In this document: one piece after another, positions 46,501-57,499 of the stretch
Layout: every line of letters begins with the position of its first letter
Position numbering within the stretch: position 1 is the first letter of the stretch
Source: Telopea speciosissima
Lineage: Eukaryota; Streptophyta; Magnoliopsida; Proteales; Proteaceae
DNA length: 64,000 nt
Assembly (NCBI RefSeq): GCF_018873765.1
Contig: NC_057925.1
Span: 48,682,010-48,746,009, forward strand
Reading direction: 5' to 3'
The notes under the pieces: model-generated
Told to the model about the DNA's origin: nothing
Database searches by the model: none
The model's input: only the letters and a program-made list of their open reading frames with translations
Position numbers and translations under genes: made by a program

Positions 46501-49500
46501 AAGCGATAGGCTCCTGAAATTCCTTGTTACGTTGTTACTCTGCCCGATGTCCAAGTATATTGACATTGCCGTCACTCTGTCTGACAAGAGAGAGGCAAGC
46601 TGTTCATTTGTCTTCACCTGAGCCTGGTGACACTTCTCATTTCGCATCTTTCGCATATGTTTCTTTATTTTGTCGAATTTGGTCACAGGTATACATTTTT
46701 TACTTTTCTCTTTGCTTTTGGCCCAATGTAGACCATTAAAGTAACTTGTTGTAGTGCACATATTAATTTTTTTAACTCGTAAAGTTAGCATATTTACTTT
46801 TCTTTTCTTAAATTTAATGCACACCAAGTTAGCCTTGCATGTTGGTATAGGACATATCATTACGGGAGAATGTTCGAAATCAAACATCTAGTAGAAAGAC
46901 CGATTTAACCGGGTGAGATGGGATGCTAACTCCTTCTCATTTTCGTAACCTAACAACTTACCCAGACTCTCTGATCAAATCGTATGGGATCACATAGCCC
47001 TTTCACTCATCCTAGATGGGGCTACCCCCACTAGGTCCTAGGTGGTGATTCCATTTATTCTAATACGTATATAGCATGATCCCAAATCCCTTGTCGCCAA
47101 AGAACCCCGAACACAGACCCGCCCATAAGGCGGATGAAACCCCGCTCCGGAAGTTGTGGTGCCCACACTCACCAACTAGATCAGAATCCCACTGTGCAAG
47201 GCTTCACACCCATAACTGAATCGCATAGCTCCATTGTAAAAAATTCAACTTTATTAATCTTCAATCGTATCCGAGCCAATGGCTCTTACAAGTGTTATGT
47301 AGAATTACTAAATCAAACTCCTAATTTGACTAGGAGAGTCAAATCCTATTGCTAATAGCAAACATAAGTGAAATAGGAAACATAGTCCTTAAAGGAAAAC
47401 ATATAAAAAAAATTTAAATTAAATAAAATACTAGCAAACTAACTAACTAACAAATGAGGTAATCTCGTACTACCACCTTCTACACATAGTTTAGGCCCAT
47501 TAAAGTGCTATTACAAAGAAAACCTATGGGATCAAAGGCCCAACACATACATAACCCAACCCAAAGCTTATTTCCATTAAAATAAACCCTTTAGATGACT
47601 TTTCTACATTAAAGCCAGACCGAACCGGCCCGAACTTAATCTTATTGGACCGGCTTTGGATTGGGGTATTGTGAAACCAAACCCAAACTGGACCGCTCTG
47701 AAACCAAACCGAACATGGAAAACCAAAACAGTTTTTAAATCGATACAACCCAGAAAGCATAAAAAATTGGTTTTCCCCCCCCCCCCCCATAATTATGTAT
47801 ATATGTACATGGTAAATCGAACCCAATGCCAAACTGATAAGAAAACGGAACCGAAACCAAATCTTCCCTTATTGCTTTGGCTTTGGATTCACCCATTCTC
47901 ACACTGAAACCGACGAAACCAATCTGATCGATTGACTCCCCTACTTATTAGTATTCAACTTAACCTGATTGTCCATAAAATCAATCTGTCTTGTGAAACA
48001 GCCATGGTATGTGCATGTATGCATGTCTTCCAGATAGTCCAAAAGTGCTCAACTATGAATGATTAGAGTATTTATTTATTTGTGGTCCTTCTAGAAAGGC
48101 TGTCAACTTGGAGGCTAAGGAGGCAACTAAGGATGGGATAGCATTGGAACACAAGACCTCACCGTTAAACTTCACACTAACTCAGCTAAAAAGAGATTGT
48201 CTCAATGACTAAGATCAATTGATAGGGGCTGTTATTGTGCTTTGAATTTTTCTTCTATAACACCTGCTGAACATGTGGTCGGTGGCCCTAGTTCCTCTTG
48301 TTCACTAATAGTATGGACATAGGGGCCTAATGGAGGTACTACATGCTTGTTCAATTCCAACCAATCCCCATGAGCAAGAAATGTAGTTCTAGATTGGTAG
48401 GAAACCAACTAGAAGTCAACAACCACGATGTGCTATGAATTGGGTAATTCGGCTAGAGCAAAATAGGTGAAAATTGTGAAATTAGGGTTTGGGTTTGATG
48501 GGACCTAGGGTTTCATGGTAGGGTTAGGCCAAGTTGATGTAGGGGAGTCTATCAGTGAAGGTTACATTAAGTTTTAATGGTGGGAAGTGTGCTGGAATGA
48601 ATTGGCAGCAGGTTAGGTTTTGGGTTTTTAAAAAAGTGTATATGATGGAATCTAGGGTTCAGAAGGGTCAGGATGGGACCAAACCTTGATCGAGTTATCC
48701 TAAGGAGGAATGGAGCACTCGGTCAGATTTTGGTGGGTTTCTAATGGTTAGAATGCTCTGGGCAGAAGATAGGGTTTGGGAAAGTTAAAGAAGAAGGGGG
48801 AATGCTAGGGTTTGGTGGTGTAGAGGATTAGAAGAAGAAAGGTTGGGGTGGGGGTGATTCAAACTTAGTGTTGTTGCAGGAATTCCTTGGCAGCAGCTTG
48901 TTTGAAGATGAAAACTTGAATAAAAATCAGATCTTGAACTAGAACTAGAAACTAGAGCTTCAAAAGAACCACCCGGGCTTCACACCGCAAGGTGTCGATT
49001 GATCAAACACAAGACAATCTTCAGTGGAGAAGATAAAGTTGCAGAGCAGCTTGAAGAAGATTCAAAAATTTTGAGGTAATATTCTCTTCCATAATTTCTA
49101 TTGCTTATATAATGGCCATAAGCCTTACTCCTAACCAGCCTAGGAGAAGGAATAATCACCCCCTAGCTGAGCTCTAATAACATCACTCCTAATGTCATGT
49201 GACTAGCTTAAGTTGATCACATGACACTTAAATAAGAAAACAAATTAAATAAAAGACTACTTAAATTGAACCCCTGGTTCAACCAGCTTTGGACTGGTTC
49301 AATTTATTACATGAAAAATAAACTATGGAAAAATACTACTAAGCAACTAACTACTAATACCACTACTAATTGGACTGCTTTTTTTTTTTTTTCTTCTTCT
49401 TGCGGATGTAGGACTTCAATTCTGCATCAGCAAGAAGAGAATGTACTCCAGACCAGACCATAATTACATGAAATTCTTGTGAATTCATGAACATTGTTGG

Positions 49501-52500
49501 TAGGAAGTCTCGCGTCTGGGGATACCAGACCCTTACATAGATCTGGGGCTCTAATAAATTGCCATGTGTCACACATTAGAATATCAGGACCCATACAGGG
49601 AAACGTACTGTCTTTAAGATTACACATTTTAAATTTGTAAAACCAAGTGACTTTTAATCACATTAATGTTAGTCTTTCTAACTTTTTCACTGTACAAATA
49701 AACCCACAAGATGCACTCGCAGGAGTTATCCATCCATGCTGAATTTTTCTTTGTTTGATCTCTTAGACAGGCACAGGCCCCACCTAATACTGGGTCCTGA
49801 AACTCCGTTTTGAGGCCCCAAACTTTTAGAACAGTTTGGGTACCCACATATACAATTTTGCATAGGTAGCTCCTTTAAAGTTAATGTTATACTTAGTACT
49901 CTGTGTTTGACATCAATTCTTATGTGTATCAAACTGTATTCTTTAGCTTTAATAGCTTACTCTTCTGGTTTTATTTAAGCAATCATGTAACTCTAATGGC
50001 TCATGATTATATTTCTCAGGATGAGCTTTTCTTGGAAGGGAGAGATCACAGTGCAGAGACAACCTTGACATGTAATGACAAACATGTGTTGTCTTCTCTT
50101 GAAGACCATGGTTCACTTTCGTATTGTCTAGTTAGCTCCGCACAGACCCAGGTTGTTGACTTGATCAGTGCTAATCAAACAATGCCTGAATTTAAGGAAC
50201 CCAGTATGGGTGAACCTATAGAGAATGATCCGCCATGCATTGCCAAAAATGGAAGTGGATTTGATCATTCAGATCTTCTAAGCACCTCAATTGGACAGGA
50301 TAATATTCTGGAACAGTTATACAGGTCTTCTAGAATGCTTACACCACTACCCCATGCTTCAACAAAGTATAAAGTGCACAGAACTCCAGAAATATACCAG
50401 TCCTTACCTAATGGACTTCTGGAGCACATGTACCTGAGGAATTCTCTGCTCTTCGATGCTGATGAAAGTAATGGGATGAGTGCGGAAGTGGACCGCTGTT
50501 TTCTGGGGAGATCGTACTCTGATTGCATGTCATCTTCTAGTGTTCAATTTAGTTGGGATGTTAAGAGACCACCTTGTACGCCTCCAGTTAAAAAGCTCTG
50601 TCGGACAATTACTGCAGCCTCCAATGATAGTTTGGAGAAGCAAGAGAATATAAACCCAGAGCTTACTTGCTTTAGGATTGAGGAAGATCCCAACGTTTGT
50701 GAGGAAAATGAGGACATGGATGAGATGGTTGATCCAGTTAATGAAGGAATTCAGTCAAGGGGGAAGAATTTCTCGACTAAAAAAGAACCACTTGCTGATG
50801 TGACTAATGAATGTCTTAAGTCTTCTATATCTGTTTCTTTGGCTGATAAGTCTGTTGAAAGAGGTAGCCTGGATTCTGTTAGTGCAGGTTTTAATACCTC
50901 TCAGACCCAAATGGATACCAAACAGAAGCTTCAAAGCTGCTATGGAACTCTGAGAAAGTGTATGAACAAAGATAAGGAGAATAAATGGTCTTCGGTGGGT
51001 GGCAGCGGTTCTTCGAAGGCAACTGAATATCTTCAAACTCGGTTCAGCAAGCCAAAATTACCAAGGAAAGTAAGTGAGGGCAAAGGAGGCCAGAGTTTAT
51101 TAGAGAATGGGAGTAAGCGTAACAATATTGTTTCCAACATCTCATCATTTATTCCATTTGTTCAACAAAAACAACCAGCTGCAGCTTTTACTGGTAAGAT
51201 ATATGGTTTCATTCTGAAAATTACTGTTTCCCATTCATTTTCCATTCGTGTTAATGGGATACATCATCATGCATACCAATAAAGTCCATTTTGAAATTTT
51301 CTCTGCTTCTGCAGAAAAAGATCTACTGCTTGTGCTATATACATGGGTTCATTTGATCTGTTTTGGATGGATTCAATGTTGTTCTACTGGTCTGCCAATT
51401 AATTCTATATTGTTAAACTTCTCATTACATAGTCCGAGATTTTAACTCTTCCATTTCTTGTTTGTCTAAAGTCTCTGTCCTTGATGGAAAACTATCCTAC
51501 AGTGCATTCAGTCATTGAGCATGAATTGATTGCTGTGCTGGATTGGGTTAAGCTGGGGACAACCCTTGCCCTACTTTAAGGAAACTGTCAAATTGTACCT
51601 TTGTGAAACTCCAGACTCTAACTTTAGGAATCCAACAACAGTGTAATTGAATTACCTCTATTTGGTCAAGTAGGATAAGATAATGTTATGCTTGGTTTGC
51701 GGCAATGTATTTATCAAAAGTAACTTAAAAGATTGTGCATTAGAACATTAGAACAGAACTCTACATTGCACTGGGAAAACAACACTCAAGCCACCAGTAT
51801 AGTTAATACACATACACACACACAAGGTTGATAGCTTCAAAGCATACCAGGAGGAGTGAGCAATGCTTCAGAGGAAGGCTGCATACGCCTGGCAAACTAA
51901 AAGTTGTGGCTACTCCGAAGACTAATAAGCCCCCAGACCGAGCTCCTTAAACCACAACCCCTTCTACAAGTGCGCTACCTGACCACCACAAAGCTTCCAC
52001 TGACAGGACCCCAGACAACCAACAAAACCAAGCAACCTAGCTCATAACACCTTCGAATTGGAAGGCCCAAACACTACGCCTGCAATCAGTTAACAAAGTG
52101 TTGCATTGACATTGTTAAAATAGGTACCAACCTTCATAAACTGAAATGTGAATTAAAAACAATATCTGTAGATTGCTGTGTTTGTTGTTGCTTAGTATTA
52201 TTGAGTTGTTTGTGAATTTAATTTATGGTAGTTATCTCAGTGAGTTAGTGTTTATGGATGCTAGAAAACTTTGATTTTACTTTGGTTCTTTTGTCATACC
52301 CTGCAGGAAAGAGGGATATTAAAGTGAAAGCTCTGGAGGCTGCTGAGGCTGCGAGACTTCTTGAAGAAAAAAGAGAGAATGAACGTAAAATGAAGAAAGA
52401 AGCAGTGAAGCGTGAGCGAGCAAAATTGGAGCAGGAAAATTTGAAGCAATTAGAATTGAAGCAGAAAAGGAAAGAAGAGGAACGGAAGAAGAAGGAAGCT

Positions 52501-54897
52501 GACTTGGTGGCAAGGAAAAGGCTGAGGGAAGAAGAAGAAAGGAAGGAGAAGGAAAGAAAGCGCAAGTGTATTGAAGAAGCTAGACGGCAGCAGAGAGAAC
52601 ACGAGGAGAGATTACGAGTTGAAAAAGAGGAAAAAGAGACAAGGCGCCGAGCTGCAGTAAGTTGCTTTTAAGAACAAAATTTAGAGATTTTATTTAATTG
52701 TTTTATTGATAGAGGGTGGGCCTCAGTGCAATGGTAAGGTTGCTCCATTGTGACCTAGTGGTTGCGGATTCGAGTCAAGAAACAGCCTTTCTGTGAAGCA
52801 GGGGTAAGGCTGCATACGTTATGGCCATCCTCAGACCCCGCAGTGGCGGGAGCCTCGTGCACTGGGTATGCCCTTCTATTAATGTGTTTTAGTGATAGCA
52901 TCTGTGATGATTGTCTCTGCTGTAGGATGAGAGGGAGCGCAAAGGAAATGAGCGACCAGATGAAGCAAGAAGGCCGAAGAAAATGGGAAAAAGTAGGGAA
53001 GGATCTGACTGTAGGAAAAAGACGGAAACAGAACTGACTGCCATGGTTTCTGCATGTGAAGCCAGAGAAGCTAGTGATATTCACCAAACTTGTCAGGCTC
53101 CAAAGAAGTCTGATGAAATGGAAAAGGTAGAGTTGACAACTGATTTCAATTTTCAACCTGCATGTCTGGGAGGTTATGGTTTTGGGCAGAATTCGGTTAG
53201 TACATGCCTACAGCAACCAGTGGGCACTTTTTTATGGTAGTACCAAGCAAAGGATATGAGGACCATTAACCCATTCTGTAGTTTATGCATCGTTGTGTGT
53301 GGTTTACTGGTTAATAATGAGTTAGTTAAGAGCATGATCACCTGTAAACTCTTGAACTGCAAAGCATTTTTTCCTTCCCTTCCATCGTCCTGAGCAGTGG
53401 TTGGAGGAAAGGAGGAACTTTGTCACATATCAAGCAGATGCCAAGGTACTTGATCTAATTATCCCATCAAAGGGATGAAAAAGCTGGGGCAGAAAGATTG
53501 TTGGAGCACCAGAAGGATGTAGTATATTTGAAATTGGGTTAACTAATAGCCTAAGAGACATCCAAGGCAGATCCTTTGTAGTTGTTTGTCCAACCTCCTG
53601 GCATTTGTGCCTCCTTTAGGGCTGGAGCATGAACAGGGCTGGTTATCCTCATCTAGGTTTAGGTTTCCCCTTTATGGGGGGAGGGAAGGAAGGGGTTGAG
53701 ACTTGAGAGTGGTCTCTTGTTTAACATCCTCTGAGAATTTCATTTCCGAACTGACACTTGTTGAACGATCTTGAAGGATTATAAATTCTTCCTGATCAGC
53801 AAGTAGAGCCTTTTACTAAAAGAATTTCTGTATACTACGTCTAGGAAATTTGCAACTTATATAAGGCACGCGAAGATGTTATCTCAGTTACTGAAGGAAG
53901 TCTGGAGCAGTCATATGCAATTTCTCCATACCAAGGGTCAGATGATGAGGAGGAAGAAGAGGATATGCCCAATCAGAAATTTATCCCTTCATGGGCCAGG
54001 TAAACTGACTCTTCTTGGCCACACCATGTGATTTCTATTTTGTATTTGTTCATATATTTTATATATAGAACTATTTAAAAATTGTCCCCATTAATACTTC
54101 ATTCAAACATAAGCATGTCTCTTCCATCACAATCTGACAGTTTGATTGCCCAGGTGGGGCTGCTATTTGATTGTCCCACTCTCCCATCTAGTGCTCCTGC
54201 ACAAAAATATTGATGAGGTTGGCTGATAGTAACCATCCGGCATAGACAGTTGTTTTTAAATATTAGGGAAAAATACACATACTGCCGGTACTTCACGCCC
54301 TCTGACACTCTCTTCTCTCTCCTCCCTAACCCTGTGGGTCTCCCATAAGCAAATCATGAGGCACTCCTTCCCTTGCGCCCATTGGCTTGGTGTGGGAGAT
54401 GCCAATACATGTGGGCAGTGTGTAGATCTCTCCCCCTAAAGTTTATATCAATTTATCTTTTCGCCATCCTCTCTTTGAGGGATGTGTTTGTGTGGGAGCC
54501 TTCGAATGTGGGTCCCAGTTCTTTCCATGTGCATCTTACTCTTGGGACACAAGTATTTGGAGCAGATGTTCGTCTCAGCAATTCAGCATTAAATTTACTG
54601 GAAGAACTTATAATTTGTGGACTATCGCATTTTAAATGCAACCTGAATGTATACTTAATTAACTTGTGTCTGTTACTACAGTGAAAATTGTCTGGCTCAA
54701 ATGTTACCTGCCTTAAATAAGGTAGACCCAGATGGAATTTTCCCTGCATCAAGCTTTTGCAGCATTGCAGAAGGTACTCATCTTGTATTTGCTGAGCACA
54801 AGGCATTCTTTTACCTCCTATGGGATGGCTAGACCTGGAAACAGCTTACTTTCCTTTCTATGCAGTTCTCTTGCTTCGGAAACAACAGCTCAAATAG
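37545..54897 (+). CDS. WYR: Plant INCENP (WYRD), chromosomal passenger complex scaffold
   Basis: Exons: 37545-37728, 40335-43555, 50020-51193, 52307-52656, 52926-53195, 53398-53445, 53845-53999, 54682-54773, 54866-54897. They join in frame to 1,841 residues, close to the Arabidopsis protein (about 1,800, from memory). Exon 1 codes MSTLEKLFVQIFERKNWI, the conserved plant INCENP N-terminus. Exons 2-3 are long, disordered and Ser-rich, with tandem repeats. Residues about 1527-1680 form a charged single alpha-helix/coiled coil (KRKEEERKKKEADL). Residues 1772-1841 are the Aurora-kinase-binding IN-box (SYAISPYQGSDDEEEEEDM, then FIPSWAR and VDPDGIFPASSFCSIAEVLL). INCENP anchors and activates Aurora at centromeres and midzone; Arabidopsis wyr mutants fail in gamete cell fate and early division. 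Intron 1 uses a GC donor (CAG/GCATGC); all others are GT-AG. Exon 2 reads on into its intron to a stop at 43622, so splicing at GAG/GTAATT is needed. Confidence 0.93.
38660..39063. mobile_element. MITE in INCENP intron 1
   Basis: Ends AGAGGTTGAGGTTTTGTGG and, inverted, AGAGGTTTTGTGG. Each is followed by GTGGTC and GGTCTGCA-type strings, giving inverted repeats about 50 bp long. Roughly 400 bp, no coding frame. Confidence 0.7.
39117..39265. mobile_element. Short foldback MITE in INCENP intron 1
   Basis: 149 bp with inverted ends of about 33 bp that are almost exact (GGGAGTGTGGCCTACGCCAG in both, inverted). It is related to the element at 19326-19450. Confidence 0.8.
40118..40359 (+). repeat. 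121-bp tandem duplication covering the intron 1 acceptor of INCENP
   Basis: Two copies (about 40118-40238 and 40239-40359) share GATGACACTTAGTTCTGCTT, GGCTGGACTTGTCTTAT and TATCTTATTGCAGAACTGAA. Each contains the same AG acceptor and the first codons of exon 2. Only the second copy continues openly; the first would reach TGA soon after splicing. Confidence 0.92.
40556..40789 (+). repeat. In-frame 117-bp tandem duplication in INCENP exon 2
   Basis: Two units (40556-40672, 40673-40789) each encode 39 residues with EIAQKC, ASPQDQTSVRASDNSFEPGQ and similar. Very few substitutions separate them, so the duplication is recent and keeps frame. Confidence 0.93.
41352..41969 (+). repeat. In-frame 309-bp tandem duplication in INCENP exon 2
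   Basis: Two units (41352-41660, 41661-41969) each encode 103 residues containing RYTARNAASS, SARRTRSRSVSCDEPSQIA and QVDILPCSDAKGIVNQ. A third, much diverged unit follows (to about 42270; SGRVTCSKSDSTDNP, QVDIQPCSD), showing repeated expansion of the disordered region. Confidence 0.93.
43625..45060. repeat. INCENP intron 2, dispersed repeat related to 4140-5102
   Basis: AT-rich non-coding DNA with the same style of sequence as 4140-5102 (GAACAGAAGTTG, CAACCTGGAATCCCACCAGGG). The right part ATTACAAAGAAAACCTG near 44613 matches copies at 5080, 14670 and 47507. A (CA)n run lies at about 44771-44792. No gene seen. Confidence 0.45.
45060..45530. repeat. Dispersed repeat pair, copy A
   Basis: Shares GAGTCTATCAGTGAAGGT, TGGAATCTAGGG and a TTAGGG-rich stretch with 48330-48760, in the same order and orientation. 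Non-coding. Confidence 0.7.
45570..45773. mobile_element. Truncated inverted copy of the 15865-16563 hAT-like family
   Basis: Ends CAAACTATG. Its interior (AACACCAAAATTGGGTGC, ACAATTTAAAG) corresponds, inverted, to the left half of the 15865-16563 element. Confidence 0.5.
46160..47130 (-). repeat. Degraded LTR fragment related to the solo LTR
   Basis: Read on the minus strand, 46970-47100 resembles 33160-33250 (GGGATCATGC, then CACCTAGG). The TATTTATAG box region near 46210-46230 has a counterpart near 33925-33940. Strongly decayed. Confidence 0.5.
47130..48330. other. INCENP intron 2, no gene seen
   Basis: Non-coding sequence with a dispersed repeat end at about 47490-47610 (shared with 14665-14760), a stretch of CCGAACC/GGTTTGG strings (47610-47740) and a C14 run (47775-47788). 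Confidence 0.5.
48330..49260. repeat. Dispersed repeats in INCENP intron 2, copy B and adjoining unit
   Basis: 48330-48760 is the partner of 45060-45530. 48900-49150 shares GGCTTCACACCGCAAGGT and flanking order with 4740-4850. No coding frame. Confidence 0.6.
49261..50019 (+). other. End of INCENP intron 2
   Basis: Non-coding, ending in the acceptor ATTTCTCAG at 50011-50019. No repeat partner recognised. Confidence 0.5.
51194..52306 (+). other. INCENP intron 3
   Basis: Intron bounded by GTAAGA and CTGCAG. It contains a short (CA)n run near 51812-51824 and nothing else I recognise, apart from GGCTGCATACG near 51878, which resembles a piece of the SINE at 52714-52875. Confidence 0.55.
52714..52875 (+). 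mobile_element. tRNA-derived SINE, Au-like
   Basis: It lies in INCENP intron 4 in sense. The 5' part has Pol III A-box-like GTGCAATGGTAAGG and a B box GGATTCGAGTC (52766-52776). The 3' part AGTGGCGGGAGCCTCGTGCA, followed by CTGGGTATGCCCTT, is the diagnostic tail style of plant Au SINEs. About 160 bp. Confidence 0.8.
54000..54681 (+). other. INCENP intron 7
   Basis: Intron from GTAAAC to CTACAG within the IN-box coding region. It splits the SWAR-S codon in phase 2. No gene or clear repeat. Confidence 0.6.
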
Positions 54898-56793
54898 GCG
54901 GCAATTTTGACGAGGATGGAGAGTTTCCTGCATTATGCAGACAAGAATGGTATATCCACGGGGTGGTTTTGAGCGGTTAAGAACAAGATGAAGAGGTATT
55001 TATCCTAGTTCAATCGTAGTTATTGGATCTTCCTTGAATGTTGGACTCTTGAGTTAAGTTGCTCCAGGTTGATTAATGGTTCAAACTGAGTTAACCCAGT
55101 TATATTGTCGATATTTTCAGTTTAGTCTTTTTTTCCTATTTATTTTCTTTTAATGTAGTGCTTTCCTATCTGGATAGGTAAGTGGGTTAAAACGAGAAGT
55201 GGCTTCTGCCAGTTTAATCCAGTTTTAAGTAAAGCTCGTCTTTAAATGCAACTTGCGATGCTTGGGTCATTCCTGAGTTTTTTTTCCTGTAGGTCAGCCT
55301 GGTGTGGGATCTAATAATGTTTTTTTATGTCTGAGGATCTTACATTTCATGCATCTGCGTTATCCATTTTTCCTGTCACCGGTATTTACTATTGATTTGG
55401 CCTGGTACTCTCTGATCAGTAATGAGATGGCCACCTGCTGAATCACTCTATCTTCTTAGAGTCCAGGTATGCTTTGATCTGCTAGCCTCAATTTGTATCC
55501 TAAATAGCATTTTTATATGAACAAAAAAAAGGCCATAAAGTTGTTTTCGCCCATCTCCCTAGAGTCTAGTTTCTGCGTTAATCTGCTTAGATAGTTATCA
55601 TTTTAACTAAAGGGAATCTCTAATGATTAAGTGGATGGTTAGGATCGACTTATCAGCTCATCTTTATTTTAATTAAGGGAACCTCCTAATGATTAAGTAG
55701 ATGGTTAGCAGCAACCTATCAGGTCATATTCATTTTAATTAAGGGTATCTTCTATGGTTGGAGTGTTGGACTATCAAATGGTGGGTTCCCGGCTTCCAGC
55801 ACCTTGGAAGTCAAAATTTCCTACTAGTACGCTTGACTACTACCAAGTCAGCAAAGATTAATTTGATTGTATGTATTTGACTCGGATTGTTCTAGCTTTC
55901 TGAAGTCTAACCTTTTATGCTATTCTTATTTTGGTTCTATATTGATACCATATTGGTTGTCAGTAGCTAATCATTTCTCATGTCTATGTAGGGGGAGATG
56001 TCTAAATGGGCCTCTATCCCGAAGATATTTGCATACTGAAATTTGGTCAGAGAAGGTGATATCTTCCTCTTCACATACAGCTCATTTTTATTTGATGTAT
56101 ATATGTATATTTTTGGTATTGGTAACTCCCCTTTCTCCACCAAGGAGATAAATTTCGTCAGAGGTCTAGGAAGTTCTAAATTTACCTTCGTAGAATTTCT
56201 GCTCTAAATTCACGTACATTGAAGCTCCTTTAGTAATACCCAAAGTTGTGTAATCTTCTTCCTTACTAAAGAGTTTGGAATCCTGCTATTCGAATTAAGC
56301 AATAAACCCACAATTTGTGACTTGTATTCAAGAGTTCTTGTTCAATCTTTGCCGCTTCCTATTTTGAGTATTGGCTATTGAGACTGGTTGTCAAGGTTGG
56401 TTAGACAGTCTAGTAAGAGTTGGTTCATCCACATCTAATTTTTCTGTGCACTGGTGCTGTAAGGCCCGTAACTGCTAACTGCAGAGGCAGGGCTGGATAC
56501 AACAAGCATATGAGGAATTTTGGCCTCCCATGCTAACTGTTGATGGGCATGGTTCAGCAAAACTGTGTCAACCATCTTGGACCATGAGAACCCTTAATAC
56601 AGGTACCATGATGGTTATAAAATGATTAAATTAGAGCTTGAATCTTGGAATCCTTGGCACAATCTTGGAATCCTTGGCACATGATGTCTACATTTGGTAA
56701 ATGATTAAATTAGAGCTTGAATCTTGGCACGTGGCTAATCCATACTTAGATATCCAATGATCAAAGTTGCCACATCCATGTGGCACAACTAGG
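54898..56793 (+). other. INCENP 3' UTR and downstream intergenic DNA
   Basis: The 3' UTR begins after TAG at 54895-54897; its end is not clear. A 66-bp tandem repeat (GATTAAGTRGATGGTTAG...TTTTAATTAAGGG) spans about 55600-55750, and small duplications (CTTGGAATCCTTGGCAC) lie at 56640-56730. No other gene seen. Confidence 0.5.
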
Positions 56794-57073
56794 GCTCCGT
56801 TTGGTTTAAGGGAAATTGAAGGGAAATTTTGTAATCATTATCCAACTCGATTATATAAACTATTTAAATTTCTTACTATACTTTTTTTATTATTTTACTT
56901 TTCAAATCCAATGGTTTAGACTTTTAGATGTAAAGTGAGATTTAATAACCAAATATGAAATGATTTGGAGTCGGTTACAAAACCATTTAGGGGTAATGAT
57001 TAGAAGAGTTAGTTTATTAGGTTTGAAAGTTTTCACTTCACTTCCCTTCAATTACCCTGCAACCAAGCGGAGC
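56794..57073. mobile_element. Tourist-like MITE, 280 bp
   Basis: The left end GCTCCGTTTGGTTTAAGGG and, inverted, the right end GCTCCGCTTGGTTGCAGGG are both followed by ATTGAAGGGAA. The interior ATGATTTGGAG and TTCTTACTATA resemble the copies at 30404 and 31829. Confidence 0.78.
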
Positions 57074-57499
57074 AAGTGAAGGGAAGCAAACTTTGGAGTT
57101 CGTGACATATCTCTAGGAGGGGCAGAAAGATCCTTTGGAAAAGAAGATTCCCAAGCTCTCCTTTTGATGGTAACTCAAAGTGGTGTGAAATTTTGACTAT
57201 GAATAAAGGAAAAGGTTTTCCTGTGAGTGAAGGAAAATTACACTCATCTAGGACCCAAGCCAACTACCATCTAACAGTTATTTAAGGTATAATGGAATGG
57301 GTTTGGTAAAAGCATGTTGGAACCAGCTCCATTTCAGCTTTGCATATTTTTCATGATATGGTGCACACCCAAAAAACAAAAAGGAAAAGTTCACATCTTT
57401 ACGTGGAAGTATCGATTCTTATATGTGATGTAGAAAAATATTACAAAAGTTTTACAAATCTTTGGATTGAATCATAATGCTGAGTCACGATTAAAATTG

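Noticed and set aside
52245..52565. Minus-strand Ser/Phe-rich frames over INCENP exon 4
   Set aside because: Antisense translation of the Lys/Glu-rich helix; low complexity.
55985..56060. Possible additional last exon of INCENP (GTCTATGTAG acceptor, GAAG/GTGATA donor)
   Set aside because: The INCENP frame already ends correctly at VLLLRKQQLK; this piece does not join in frame to anything and may be UTR or chance.
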